Shown: piece after piece, positions 44,444 to 55,831 of the stretch
Layout of the letters: each line of letters starts with the position of its first letter
Position numbering within the stretch: position 1 is the stretch's first letter
Assembly (NCBI GenBank): GCA_028386065.3
Contig: JAKUCV010000249.1
Location: 106,870-170,869, forward strand
Direction of reading: 5' to 3'
DNA length: 64,000 nt
Origin: Turnera subulata
Taxonomy: Eukaryota; Streptophyta; Magnoliopsida; Malpighiales; Passifloraceae
Made by a program: the position numbers and the translations under genes
The notes under the pieces: model-generated
What the model saw: only the letters and a program-made list of their open reading frames with translations
What the model was told of the DNA's origin: nothing
Database searches by the model: none

Positions 44444-46748
44444 TGTAACGCCCCGAATTTTCAAAATTTGATTTTCGGAATTTTCGGAATTTTTATTCCA
44501 ATTTTGCCCTTGAGGAATTTTCGAACTTTTGGACAAGGGAATAAATTATTTTTACCTTGGTTACATCAGTATTAAGTGGTTAGTACGTTGGGTTCGGTTT
44601 TCGTTGGAGTTAAATCGGGTTTCGGGGTTGGAAAGTAAACTTTGATGAAGTTTTAGTAAAACTACGTCGTTTTGGGTTTAAAAAAAAAAAAGAAAGGTTG
44701 ACTGGGCTAGCAGGGTTGACCGCGCCCAAGTGAACTCCGGCCAAAGCCCTAGCCGCCTTCCCCCTTCCTTCTTTTCTTTTTCTTTTCCCTTTTCCTACCT
44801 TCTTCCCTTCTTTTCTTTTTCTTCCCAGCCGCCGTCGACCCCCCCTTCTCTCTCTCTCTCGTTTTCCTCTCTCCCTCTTCTTCTTCCCTCGCCTGCAACT
44901 CCTCTCCCCAGGTTGTTCCTCTGCCTTCCTTGTCGCTTTCTCGCCAAGCCGCCGTTTTGCCTTGGGTCACTGCTGCCGAGTCGAGGAAGGAGAAGGAGAC
45001 GCGAGACGGTCCCGGGCTCTATGTGCGACGGTGGGAGCAGTGGGCTGACGAATCGCCGCCGCCCTCTCGAGTTGTCGGGTAAGCCTTGCTTCTCCTATTC
45101 GTTTTTTTTTCTTTTCTCTCCGTTGTCGTCCTCCTTTGGCCGGGCTATGTTTAATTTGGGTTTTTGGTTTGTGTATGTGGGTGGTTTCGGCAGTGGTTCG
45201 TGTGGGGGCTCGTGTGGTTTGGTTGTGTTGGCTTGGCTGGTGGTCTGGTTGGTGTTGACGCGCTACGAAGGGTGTTTGGGTGGTTGGTAGCGGATTGTTG
45301 TGTGTTTGTGGGCGTTGGTGTTGTTCCGGCAGTGGATCGTCGGGTTACTGTTGAGTGTTGGTGGAGGCTCGGCTGGTTTGGTTGTTGCTGCTGCAGGAGT
45401 CGTCTCGGACGGGGTGGCTGCTGAAACGGGATCGGTCGGCAACGAGTTCAGTTTGGGCAATGAAGGTTCGGGTAAGAATCCAATCTGCCTGTTTCTTTTT
45501 TTTAATTCGGGATGATGCCTGCAGTGAGTTTATGGAGTGTGGTTGTTGTTGTTGGTTGTGGCAGTTTTTGGGTGAGTTCCGGCGAGGTTCATCGGAATCC
45601 GGCGAGGCTCGGAATTTTTCCGGTGAAGGCTCAGGTTTTTGTTCCGGCACTTAACGGTATTACCTCGATGTGTAATTTGGAGTTTTTAATCTCATTCATG
45701 GCATGTAATAATTAATGTAGATATAATTTTTATATCGGGAATTAAAGTTATTTAGTGGAATACCGTGTGCGGGGTTATGTGTATGTATAGCCGGGAGTTT
45801 ACCGACACGGGTAGAACCATAGGCCGGGAACTTTTAGGCTCGGGTTGATCTTGGATTTAAGTAACGAGCTTTGAGCCCAACTTTATACTTGGTTAATTAT
45901 GGACTTAAGGAAGTGGGCCCTAGGCCGGAATTGAATTTGGACTTAGATGGGCTTTAGGCCCAGGAACCTGTTAAGGATATAATGAGTGGACCATAGGCCC
46001 GGGAGCGACTTTTGGACTTAGTTGGGCTTAAGCCCGGTGAACCTTAGGTCCCGTTGCTCGGAGTTCAGGTGAGAGAACACCATGTCGGGCTTAAACCCGG
46101 AAATTTCATAAATGGCTAGTTAGGGTCGGGTTTAACTCAGTTGAGTATTTTAGTTATCATGCATGCTCGTCTTATTGTGATTGTTTGTAATTTGTTGTGT
46201 GTGCCGGTATTCAGGCACGGGTAACACCTCGGGAGCTGGAGGATCTGTTTTGAGAAAAGCTCCACAGGACAATCGTCGTTGAGGTGACTTTATACGTCTT
46301 TTTATGTTTGTATGCATGAGCTTGTTGGATTGGTCTGTTTGAGTTGCATGCCTGTTTGCTAACATGCTGTGATCCGTATTGTGTGCCTATGTGTTACTGT
46401 TTGCTTTTGAGCATGAAATTTTGGATTGTTATGGATTATAACATGTGGTGTGATTCTGGGTGTTTTGTGTGATGTACTGTGGGTCGGAGACCCGGATATT
46501 TGATTGAGTTGATTTATCACACAACCCTGTTAGATCACAACTCTTGGCACACATAAACTCATAACTTGTGAATAAAGATAATGTACAGTAGAAGATAGGC
46601 TACTGTGTGCTGATGACCGGTTGGTTCGAGCGGGAAGTGATACCCCTCGGGTTTGCATGCGGGATAGCATGTGATATGCGGATTAGCATATGGGTTTGTA
46701 ATGACCGGTTCTACCTCCCTCCTTCTACCTCCCCCTTTCTACCTCCCT

Positions 46749-46782
<34 letters not shown>

Positions 46783-47527
46783 ATGGATATGTTTGGGCTT
46801 CGTGCCTGGTTTTATTTGGGCTTATGCCTGGTTGTCTCATGAGACGGGACCGAGCTCGACGCACACAGTAGGGGGCCCTAAATAATAAATCATAATAAGA
46901 AAACTTAACACACAACAAATGGAGAATAATGAACTGTTTGCTTGAATGTCTTGGCATGTTAGTACTGGTTGTTGTATGTTTGCATACTTGTCTTGTATCT
47001 GTTCTTTCCTTTCGAACTTGATTCTGCACACCTACATAATTAGATTTATACTGCTCACTGAGTAGGCGACTCACATAATCGCCAACGTTATTTTTCAGAC
47101 TCTTAGTTAGCGTGCAGTCATTTTCTACCCTTCCGGAGTACGGACGTGGTTATCTCAGCAGGTAGCTGTGCTTCTTCTCCCGGTTGGATCCATAGAGCTG
47201 ACTTGCATCTCATTTTTACTTTTGCTTTATTTTATCTTTATCTTCCGCTGCATTGGATTTTGATGAGATGTCATTTTGATTTTGACTATTTTTTTTTCGG
47301 CGGGTTGCCGGGATTTGGTATTTGATGATGTATCGGCAGGATGCCGGGTTGACTTGAGGCTTGTTAAGCCGGTTTTGTATTTGTTCTTTATGACATCTCG
47401 GATTATTAAGAATTTCTTTCCAGATAATGTTTTGGATATTGGATTTCGTGTCCTGGGCTTCAGGGGTATTTTGGTAATTTCCATAAGTTTAAGTATTTTA
47501 TTATAAAATTGGGACACGGGTGTTTCA
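44444..47527 (+). mobile_element. Family L copy C: 3.08-kb LTR-like element with exact target duplication
   Basis: Starts TGTAACGCCCCGAATTTTC, ends GGGACACGGGTGTTTCA, and is flanked by TTGAG on both sides (44439-44443 and 47528-47532), so the ends of this family are certain. It contains a CT-rich stretch with GCCGCCGTCG (44760-44900), two GTAAG/GTAAGA sites (about 45078 and 45471), GGGC..GCCC dyads (45850-46100), a (CT)n tract (46756-46784) and the CAGCAGGTAGCTGTGCT block (47156). No conserved ORF: long ORFs here are proline/serine- or glycine-rich composition artefacts. Likely a solo LTR of a large LTR element. Confidence 0.8.
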
Positions 47528-47532
47528 TTGAG

Positions 47533-47955
47533 TGTGTTCTCTAGACAACACTGGATAGAACTTAGAATCCTTCAACAATTGATTTGGGTTGTACTCCTTG
47601 AATTGAATTGTGCCATCGTGAATGATGCAAGGAGACTCCAAAACTCATAGATTGTTGCACAAGACTGTGCTCTTTCCAATGTGGCTTCATTGATGCCAAA
47701 TCGAAGGAAGTTCTTAGCTTTAGCATTAAGCATTGCTTTCTTCAATTCTTCTTTTGACTAGAGCTTCATGTCTTTGGCTGGTCTTGGCTAGGAATTTTAC
47801 ACAAAAAATCCACTTCTCCAGACCTTGATAATCTACAAAAGATCTATGGCCGAAACTTCTAGTGGCCAAACTTCACACCACAAAATAATAAGGAACTTTC
47901 TTGATGTTGCAACCCTCTAAAGCCTTGATCTTTATCTCCAGGACATTAATCGATG
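47533..47955 (-). pseudogene. Sir-B gag N-terminus
   Basis: The minus strand has traces FDGVKFGH and IPSQDQPKT, then SLVQQSMSFGVSLH in other frames, which match the capsid N-terminus of this element type (FDGVNFDYW in Sir-C). Numerous stops. It is separated from the rest of gag by family L copy C. Confidence 0.55.
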
Positions 47956-47964
47956 TACAGAGAA

Positions 47965-47980
47965 CGCAGCTCCGCTACCA
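47965..47980 (-). promoter_or_regulatory. Sir-B primer binding site
   Basis: TGGTAGCGGAGCTGCG on the minus strand, two bases from the LTR end ..GGACCCACA. Confidence 0.65.
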
Positions 47981-47982
47981 AT

Positions 47983-49691
47983 TGTGGGTCCAAGTTGGCT
48001 AAGAGGGGGGGAGGGTGAATTAGCCATTTTTGCTTAATCGCCGATTTGGCGTCTCTAATGCCAAATCGACTTAGTATCAGAGCTGGACAGTTAATAACAC
48101 ACTTAAGTAAAGAGAGGAGGAGATTGGCACAAAGGATTTATAGTGGTTCGCCACAAAGGACTACATCCACTACTGAAGGAGTCCTCCTTGAGATTTCTAA
48201 ACCTCCACTAACCTTGGTTTTTACAGGATCAACCAATAACCTATAGTACAAGCTTTTACCTAGACTAAGCTCTAACCTCTCATACCCACAAAGCCAATCT
48301 AAGCTTTGCTTTTAAATTTCCCAGTAAGATATCACCTATCCTACCTCACTCCATTGGTTTCTTTCAAGACAAACCAACAAAGCCTTTCCCTCACAAGTTT
48401 TTCTAAGGTGCAACTTGCAAACCTTCTCTCAAAGGTAATCCTAACTTTGCTTATCACTAATCAACACATAAGATACTAATAAGCTTGTCTAAGATATAAT
48501 CCTCTCTCAAGATATCATCATGAGTGACTTACTCAAGAAATTTACAAGTAATGCACAAGGATATTTTGAACACTCAAGCTTAGGAGGAGAGCTGCAACTA
48601 ATTTCTCATTTCTTTCCCCATTGGCATCTCTACAATTCTTCATCAATTAGTCTTCCTTATATAGAGGCAAGGGGGAATAAGCCTCCAAAAGTAACAACTA
48701 TGTGTCACTGTCTGTTGCATCGAGTTTTGGCATGAAAGGCGCCACAACGTTCAAATCCCTGAGTATTTACTCTCACTCAGCACCTTTTATGAAGATCAAT
48801 GTTGTTGCTCACATGCTGATTTCATATGAATGTTAAGAGAGGAAGCTGCAACTTATTTGAATCATCATGTGTAGTTTCACAAGTATAGAGTACTAGGTTT
48901 TTTTGACTTCTTAGTAATGGGTTAGCTTTACACAAAGACCAAAGAAAGCAAACTTTCATCAATCCCTGTCACTCTCAGATTTGTATGGAAGGCGCCAGAT
49001 TGTCAACGTTTCTTTTACCTGTTGTCACTTTCACGTTCTGGCACGAGACACTCCATTCAACAACTTTTTGTCATTGTTGTCATTGTTTAGCACAGTCCTA
49101 TGTTGGAGCTAGGAATTTTGAATCCTCTGACATTTGATCCGTTTAAGGTAGCTTTTAACACTGATTCAGACTCCAGAAATGGTAGGATACTAGGTTACTT
49201 GACCAATGACCATAGAGATTAAACAAGCCAAAGTAACATGGTAGCTTTTTTATGAAAGCGACCTTTCATCACCACTATCACATTCTTCAATTCCACTTAC
49301 TCCATCTTCCAAGGGTTTGATCACGGATTGAACATTTTATTGTTAAGATGTAGGAATTGTTAATTCATAATCATAAAGCAATAGGGTTCACATGTTACAA
49401 TACCTAAGGTCATGAAAATGACCTCTCATGGCCACTTTGCACAAAGCACAATCCCACTACACACAAACTCCCACAGTATCACATGCATGCTAAGGGTGAA
49501 TAAACAAATCTGAAACTTCAAAAGTTTGTTAGCATCAAAACATAGCTAAGCATAACGAGGATTAAGACACATGATTAAAACTAAATCAACTACTAGTCTA
49601 CACATAATCAAAATCCTCTGTTAGCGTACTTAATCAAGACTATAAAAAATACTTAACACAAACCATATGCTATTCCGACCTTAGGCCAACA
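47983..49691 (-). repeat. Sir-B 5' LTR
   Basis: 1709 bp, starting TGTTGGCCTAAGGTCGG (49691) and ending GGACCCACA (47983). It is the uninterrupted partner of the 3' LTR and gives the empty-site sequence for family G copy 2. Confidence 0.9.
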
Positions 49692-50074
49692 AATATTAGG
49701 TTAATTATTATTACATATTTTCTTAAAAATATTTTTTATTTTTCATATTCAAAAATATGAGAAATAAATAATATTTTAAGTTAAATTAATTTTTTTATCC
49801 GGATATTACTATACAAAAAATTCCTTATCGGTATTAAATTGGTGTATTTAGATGTTAGGTTTCTAATTAGTTAGTTTTTTAGATATTTAAAATTATGTTG
49901 TTGGATGAAAAGTAAAAAAATCAATACCTGACTAAGAGTAAATATTATCACAGACCCTTTTAAAATAAAAAATATATATAATTTCTTATGTTTTCATATT
50001 TAATAAAATATGGGAGATAAATAATATTTTTAGTTAAATTATTTTATTTATCTGGGTAATAAAATATTATAGGC
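49692..50074. other. AT-rich DNA, no gene seen
   Basis: Starts with the AATAT duplication. Very AT-rich, with a segment (49870-49925) similar to 34452-34512. No ORF. Confidence 0.5.
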
Positions 50075-50638
50075 CCAAAGGTGCCTACGAGGGAAGGGGT
50101 GAATTAGGCTTTAAAACTTTTTCAAACAGTAAAGAAATGGCTTTTGTGAAACCAGATTCAGGTAAGGCTTGATGAGTGTTTAAAGTAAGAATACGGATGA
50201 GGTAAGGAAAGAAAAGCAAACACAAGTAATTTAGAGTGGTTCCCCCTCACTAGGTACCTCCACTACCTAAAGGTTTCTTCCTTTAGGATTTCAAACACTC
50301 ACTATACTTAGGTTTTTGCGGGTTCAACCTTAATCTTTACAAACACAAGCTTTTCTAAGTTAAGCTCAAAACTTTACAAGCTTTTCACAGGCTAAGCAGC
50401 TCTAACATATCCTCAAATCTAATCCTAGACTTGAGTGCCCAGCAAATCTAAACCAAGACTTGCTTACAAACAACCCTTTGAATGTGTTTTGCAATACAAG
50501 TAGAAAAATCAAATTTTGAAACCACAATTATAAGCACAAGTATGAACTCAGATTTTTGCACAATTGCTGGGATAATCTTCAGAGGTGTTATGGACAGACC
50601 CTCTTTTATAGCATCTGAGTTGGGGGGAAAGTTGTTGC
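50075..50638 (-). repeat. Fragment of another Sirevirus-type LTR
   Basis: The text GAATTAGGCTTT, the GTGGTTCCCC..CACTACCTAAAGG block and TTTTTGCGGG resemble the 3' half of the Sir-A and Sir-B LTRs (12770-13000, 48020-48250) in minus orientation. It is cut at 50638 by the Sir-C LTR. The remainder may lie beyond Sir-C and Cop1', outside the window. Confidence 0.6.
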
Positions 50639-51694
50639 TGTTAGCCTAAACATGTGTTAAGTGCTTAATTAAGTAATTAATTAAGACTGATCTTGTTTAG
50701 TATATTTATGATGAGTATTCAATGGTTATATTATTATTTTGACGATTAACAAACAATATGAAAAGCCCTTGTGTGTTTTAAGCATTTGCAGAAAATTTGG
50801 TTTCTGGCATAAACCAAATACCTGAAGATTTGGCTTCAGCGTGGCTTTTCCGTCGAACCAAAATGTCACTGTCTGGGCAGTTGAAGAAGTGGTCCCGAAA
50901 AGTAGCTGAATTTTGTGCAATTAAAACAACGGATTTACTTGGCCTCCAAGAGTCAACTAACGGTCAGAAAAGTGGTCCTCACACTCTCTTTCATGCCATC
51001 AACGTGCTGGTGGTCCTCATTTCTATATTTGGAGAAACCTTTTGAAGATTGAAGAACAATTTCTGGCCATGTAATTACTAGTTATGGTTCAGCCAACAGC
51101 CAAATGTTGACAGTTCTTAAATAAAGAAAGAACTCAACTTGTGCGCCACTTGGAAGCAATCTAGCCATTGGAAGACACTCCTCCCTATCCTTAAAATCTA
51201 TAAATAGAGGATTGAACCCTCACAGCAGAAAAAAAAAACCTAGCCATTCAAGAGATTCTAAGTTGAGAAAAGAGCTTACCTTGTGAGATATTCTTGTGCT
51301 TAATTTGTGTAACTTCTTGAGTGAGTCACTCTTGAAGCTTTGCCTTGGGAAAGGTTATAATCAGCAGGATTAGGGGACAATCTTGTTGGGTAGACAAAGC
51401 TAAGTTCAGCTTTGGGCTAGGTTTAGCAAGTTTAGCCCGTAAAAACTTCTGTATCATAGGTTATTTGGCTCGCCTGTAAAAGCCAAATTAGTGGATAGTT
51501 TAGAAATCCTAAAAGGAGAACCTTTAGGTAGTGGATGTACTCCTGAATGAGGAACCACTATAAATTCCTTGTGTCCATTGCTTTTCTGTCTTCATCCTTG
51601 CATTTTCACTTAAGTTTAACATTTGGCTTATGTGTCGAGCCAAATCTCTGAGAAGCCGAAAAAGAGGAAAAGCTAATTCAAACCCACCCCCCCC
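50639..51694 (+). repeat. Sir-C 5' LTR, right end damaged in the assembly
   Basis: Starts TGTTAGCCTAAACATGTG. About 1056 bp match the Sir-A LTR. It should end in GGGCCAACA followed by a primer site and short leader, but runs into a C homopolymer and one N, with AGATC then the gag ATG. About 90 bp are missing compared with Sir-A. Confidence 0.8.
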
Positions 51695-51695
51695 N
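51695..51695. other. Unresolved base (N) in a collapsed region
   Basis: The only N I saw in the window, after a C run. Comparison with Sir-A shows the LTR end, primer site and leader (about 90 bp) missing exactly here. It is an assembly or sequencing artefact, so absence of the primer site should not be read as biology. Confidence 0.8.
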
Positions 51696-51700
51696 AGATC

Positions 51701-53381
51701 ATGGCTTTTGAAGGTACAAGTGTCAACAAAGCTCTATACTTTGATGGAGTGAACTTTGACTATTGGAAGTTTAGGATGAAGATCTTCCTTGAAGGGAAAG
51801 ATCTTGAGATGTGGAATATTGTTCAGAGTCCCTATGCCAGACCTCAAAGAGACATGCAATTCTGGTCTAAAGATGAGCTAAGGAGAGCTAAGCTTGATGC
51901 ATAAGCCAAAAATATACTACTTTGTGGTATAAGTGAAAGTGAGTTTCAAAGAGTTAGCTCTTGTGGCACAGCCTATGAAATTTGGAGGCTTCTTTGTGTC
52001 ACACATGAAGGAACCAATCAAGTAAAGGAGTCTCGGCTCAATTGCCTAATGAGGGACTATGAGCTCTTCCAAATGGCTGCTGGAGAAACTGTGCAAGAAA
52101 TGGATACACGCTTCACTATTCTTTGCAATGGTTTAGCTCTACTTGGTAGGCCCGTCACTCATAGAGATAAAGTGGCAAAGATCCTTAGTTCTCTACCTAA
52201 GGAGTGGGAGCCAAAGGTCACAGCTATTGAAGAAGCTCAGAATCTGAACGTTCTCACCTATGATGAGCTTATTGGCAAGCTTATTGTTCATGGCTCTAAG
52301 CTGGAACCAAAAGAATCAAAAGAAGAAAGATTTGGCTCTTAAGGCGGACCAAGAGTCTAGTGATGAGTACAATGATGCGGATATGGCACTGATCACCAGG
52401 AAGTTTGTCAAATTTCTTCGAAAGAGGAAGCAAATGAAAGGAAAGAGCTTCCAAGGTGCAAAATCAAGTGAACAAAAGAAAGACTCACCTGTGTGTTTTG
52501 GCTGCAATCGTCCGGGCCATATCAAGTCAGAATGTCCTTACAAAAAAGCCAAATCTGATTTCCCTAGAAACAAAGGAAAGAAGGCTATGTCAGCATGGGA
52601 TGATTTGGATTCATCAAGTGACTCTGATTCTGATGAAGCAATAAATCTATGCTTAATGGCTCGAGAAGATGATGAGGTAAATGATTCTCTTGACTATACT
52701 TTTGATGAACTTCAAGATGCAATTGAAGAATTGCATGATAAGTGTGAGCAAGCACTTAGGAAGAATGCTTCATATAAGAAACGCATTGATCTGCTTGAAT
52801 TTGATCATGCATCTCACAAAACTGCATATGGAACTCTTGAGCGTGCATATGCTGAAAGTTTATCTATTTGTGAGTCATTAAAGAAAGAGAAACTTGCTGC
52901 TCAAAATGCATATGAAGATCTTGAGAAAAAGCTAGCTAGTAATTTGAGCAAGTGTGAAGAGATGATTCAAAAGACTGATGCTCTAAAGGTTGAAGTAGAT
53001 GATCTAAAATGTTCTCTAGAGAAGTTTACTAATGGAAGAGATAGCCTGAATCTGTTGCTAGGACAACAAAGGCATTCACTAGATAAAAGTGGAATAGGCG
53101 CTACACATATGGCTTTTAACAAGCCAAATCTGCTAGTTAAATTTGTCAAGGCTGAATCTAGATCACAATATAGACCTAGATATCATGGACATCCTAGGCA
53201 TGGACATCATGAGCACTCACATAGACTTGATATCACATGCTATTACTGTGGAAATGTTGGTCATATGATCAGATCATGCTTTCATAGGAAGAGAAACAAT
53301 CATGTTAAATATATTTGGGTTCCGAAAGGAGCCAAATCTAACCCTGATGGACCCAAGTTAGTTTTGATGCCTACAACTTGA
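51701..53381 (+). pseudogene. Sir-C gag
   Basis: Structural gag protein. Starts MAFEGTSVNKALYFDG; a capsid domain follows (FDYWKFRMKIFLEG to ETVQEMDTRFTIL and KVAKILSSLPKEWEP). A stop at 51904 and a one-base frame change near 52322-52334 break the frame. Then CCHC knuckle 1 (CFGCNRPGHIKSEC, about 52495), an acidic patch (WDDLDSSSDSDSDE), about 120 residues of predicted coiled coil (52700-53040) and knuckle 2 (CYYCGNVGHMIRSC, about 53238). It stops with TGA at 53379-53381, before protease in another frame; Sir-A has the same stop. Confidence 0.85.
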
Positions 53382-53808
53382 CCATTTGACAGGATGCAAG
53401 GGATGAATGGGTTCTGGACAGTGGTTGTTCAAGTCATATAACAGGTGACCCATTAAAATTTACATCCCTTCTCTCAAAACACCGAGGTAATGTTACATTT
53501 GGTGATAGTTCTAAAGGAAAAATCCTTGGTATTGGTAAGATTGGCACTAACCCAACTATTGAGCATGTGTTACTTGTTGATAATCTTAAGTACAAAGGAT
53601 TCAGAGTTACTTTTGAATCATCTAGATATCTTGTGAGTAGAGTTGATGATGAGAATATCTTGTTTATTGGAAAGAGGATTGGTAATCTATATTCCATATG
53701 TTTAAATGATGTTACTAATCCTGAAATTAAGTGTTTTAGTGCAAGAACAGATACTGCAACTCTATGACACAGGAGGCTAAGGCATGCAATTCTTGAACTT
53801 ATCTCAAA
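53382..53808 (+). pseudogene. Sir-C protease and GAG-pre-integrase
   Basis: The frame opens after a TGA at 53387-53389 and reads DEWVLDSGCSSHITGDP, the aspartic protease with D-S-G. It continues through NVTFGDSSKGKILGIGK to VLLVDNLKYKGFRVTFESS. Compared with Sir-A an 11-residue in-frame stretch is missing after DNLKY. A TGA at about 53766, replacing a Trp codon in the LWHRRLGH-type motif, separates it from integrase. Confidence 0.8.
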
Positions 53809-54745
53809 TTTGTCAAAGAAGGATTTGGTCGATGGTCTGCCCAAACTAAATTTCGAGGCAGAAACCAAATGTCGTGCATGTCATCTCGGTAAACAAATCA
53901 AAAGTTCATTTAAGCCAAAACATGTGGTATCGACTTCTCGACCTCTTGAACTTCTACATATTGATCTTTTTGGTCTTATGAGAACTGTGAGTTATGACGG
54001 TAAAAAGTATGCATTTGTTATTGTTGAAGATTATTCTAGATTCACTTGGGTTTTATTTCTTTCTCAAAAAGATCATGCATGTCAAGAATTTGATTCTTTA
54101 ACTAGGAAGCTGCAAAATAAAAAAGGGTATAAAATATCTAAAATCAGAAGTGATCATGGAGGAGAATTTGATAATTCCATCTTCAATCAATTCTGTGAGC
54201 AAAATGGCATTGAACACACATTTTCGACTCCTAGAACACCTCAACAAAATGGGGTTGTGGAAAGGAAGAATCGAACCTTACAAGAAATGGCTAGAACTAT
54301 GCTTAATGAGTATAAGTTACCTGCTTATTTCTGGGATGAGGGTGTGAACACAGCATGCTATGTCCTAAATAGAGTCTCTTTGCGTCCATTAATTGAAAAG
54401 ACACCTTATAAGATTTGGCACGATAGAAAGCCAAATATTGCATACTTTCGCACATTTGGCTCCAAGTGTTACATCCTGAATACTAAAGATAATTTAGATA
54501 AGTTTCAAGCTAAGTCTGATGATGGTATATTCCTTGGTTATTCTTTGAGTAGTAAAGCCTATAGGGTATATAACAAAAGAACCATGGTTGTTGAAGAATC
54601 CATGCATGTGGTGTTTGATGAGATTAACTTGAATGATCTTAGTGATGATACAGATGTTGAGTTTACTTCTGAGAATCAGCCACAGGTTATTGATATTGAT
54701 GAGGCAAAAGATGTGCAAATTTCTGATCCAATTGAGAATCAATAG
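53809..54745 (+). pseudogene. Sir-C integrase
   Basis: About 311 open codons. It opens in the GAG-pre-integrase segment with CRACHLGKQIKSSF (zinc-binding CxxC), then LLHIDLFGLMR (first catalytic Asp), SDHGGEFDNSIF (second Asp), TPQQNGVVERKNRT (Glu) and the C-terminal DGIFLGYSLSSKAYR of copia integrases. The full D,D-35-E triad is present. It ends at a TAG (54743-54745) in the linker before RT. The protein would insert the element cDNA into host DNA. Confidence 0.85.
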
Positions 54746-55831
54746 CATTTGGCTTCTCCTGAGCAAAATGTTCAGAACAGCAGTGTGCAGCCAAATGTTC
54801 TGGAATCTGGCTCATGTTCACAGCCGAGAAACTCAGAGGTGCAAGCACCTAGAGGACACTCAACAGAGGCCATTTTAGGTGATCCTAGAAGAGGAGTAAC
54901 CACAAGATCCAGATTACAAAATATCAATACACATCTTGCATTTTTGTCTCAAGTTGAGCCCAAAAATGCCAATGAAGCCATACATGATGAAAATTGGGTG
55001 ATGGCAATGCAAGAAGAGCTTAATTAGTTCGAGAGGAATAATGTGTGGGAGCTTGTTGCAAGGCCTAAAGACCTTCCTATCATTGGAACCAAATGGGTCT
55101 TCAGAAACAAGCATGATGAATCAGGAACTATGGTAAGAAATAAAGCTCGATTGGTTGCACAAGGGTACAATCAAGAGGAAGGTATTGATTATGATGAGAC
55201 CTTTGCACCAGTAGCTAAACTTGAATCCATTCGTATGTTGCTTGCATTTGCATCATTCAAATCTTTCAAACTCTATCAAATGGATGTCAAAAGTGCTTTT
55301 CTAAATGGATATATCATGGAAGAAGTATATGTAGAACAACCTCCAGGATTCAAAAATCATGAGCATCCACAACATGTGTTTAAATTAAAAAAAGCATTAT
55401 ATGGTCTTAAGCAAGCACCTAGGGCTTGGTATGATAGATTAAGCTCATATATGATTTCACAATACTTTACAAGAGGAAAGGTAGACTCAGCTTTATTTGT
55501 GAAATCAAACAAAGATGATATCATTATTGTGCAAATATATGTTGATGACATTCTATTTGGTGCAACTAATGAATCTCTTTGTCAAGAATTTGAAAAGCTT
55601 ATGCACAACGAGTTTGAATTGAGCATGATGGGAGAATTATATTTCCTCCTGGGGTTTCAAGTTAAGCAACTCAATGGTGGGATTTTTCTTAACCAAGAAA
55701 AATACACACGAGAGTTGCTGAAAAGATTTGGCATGACAGAAGCTAAAACTAGTCCGACACCAATGAGCACTAGCACCAAACTTGACAAGGATGAGAATGA
55801 TAAGGATGTTGATGTAAAATTATGAAGAAGC
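54746..55831 (+). pseudogene. Sir-C reverse transcriptase
   Basis: The linker (to 55027) ends in a TAG where a Gln codon is expected. RT follows: [68 protein letters not shown] and the catalytic YVDDILFGA (about 55540-55560). It ends in [17 protein letters not shown], and a stop occurs at 55823-55825 (Tyr position in Sir-A). Otherwise the 260-codon domain is complete and likely to have been active recently. Confidence 0.85.

Larger units (their letters stand above)
34521..49691 (-). mobile_element. Sir-B: Sirevirus-type element, 15.2 kb with nested insertions
   Basis: Two LTRs in minus orientation (3' LTR 34521-37409, 5' LTR 47983-49691) bound a decayed interior. Exact target duplications AATAT flank it (34516-34520 and 49692-49696). 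Primer site at 47965-47980 and polypurine tract at 37410-37423. Nested inside: family G copy 2 in the 3' LTR, family G copy 3 and family L copy C in the interior. Without them the element is about 9.1 kb. Gag, protease, RNase H and an envelope-like region are traces only; integrase and most of RT are deleted. Confidence 0.9.

Noticed and set aside
44730..45290. 186-codon ORF with Ser/Pro-rich start and Gly/Val-rich end
   Set aside because: Arises from the CT-rich and GT-rich parts of family L copy C; the frame is not kept in copy B.
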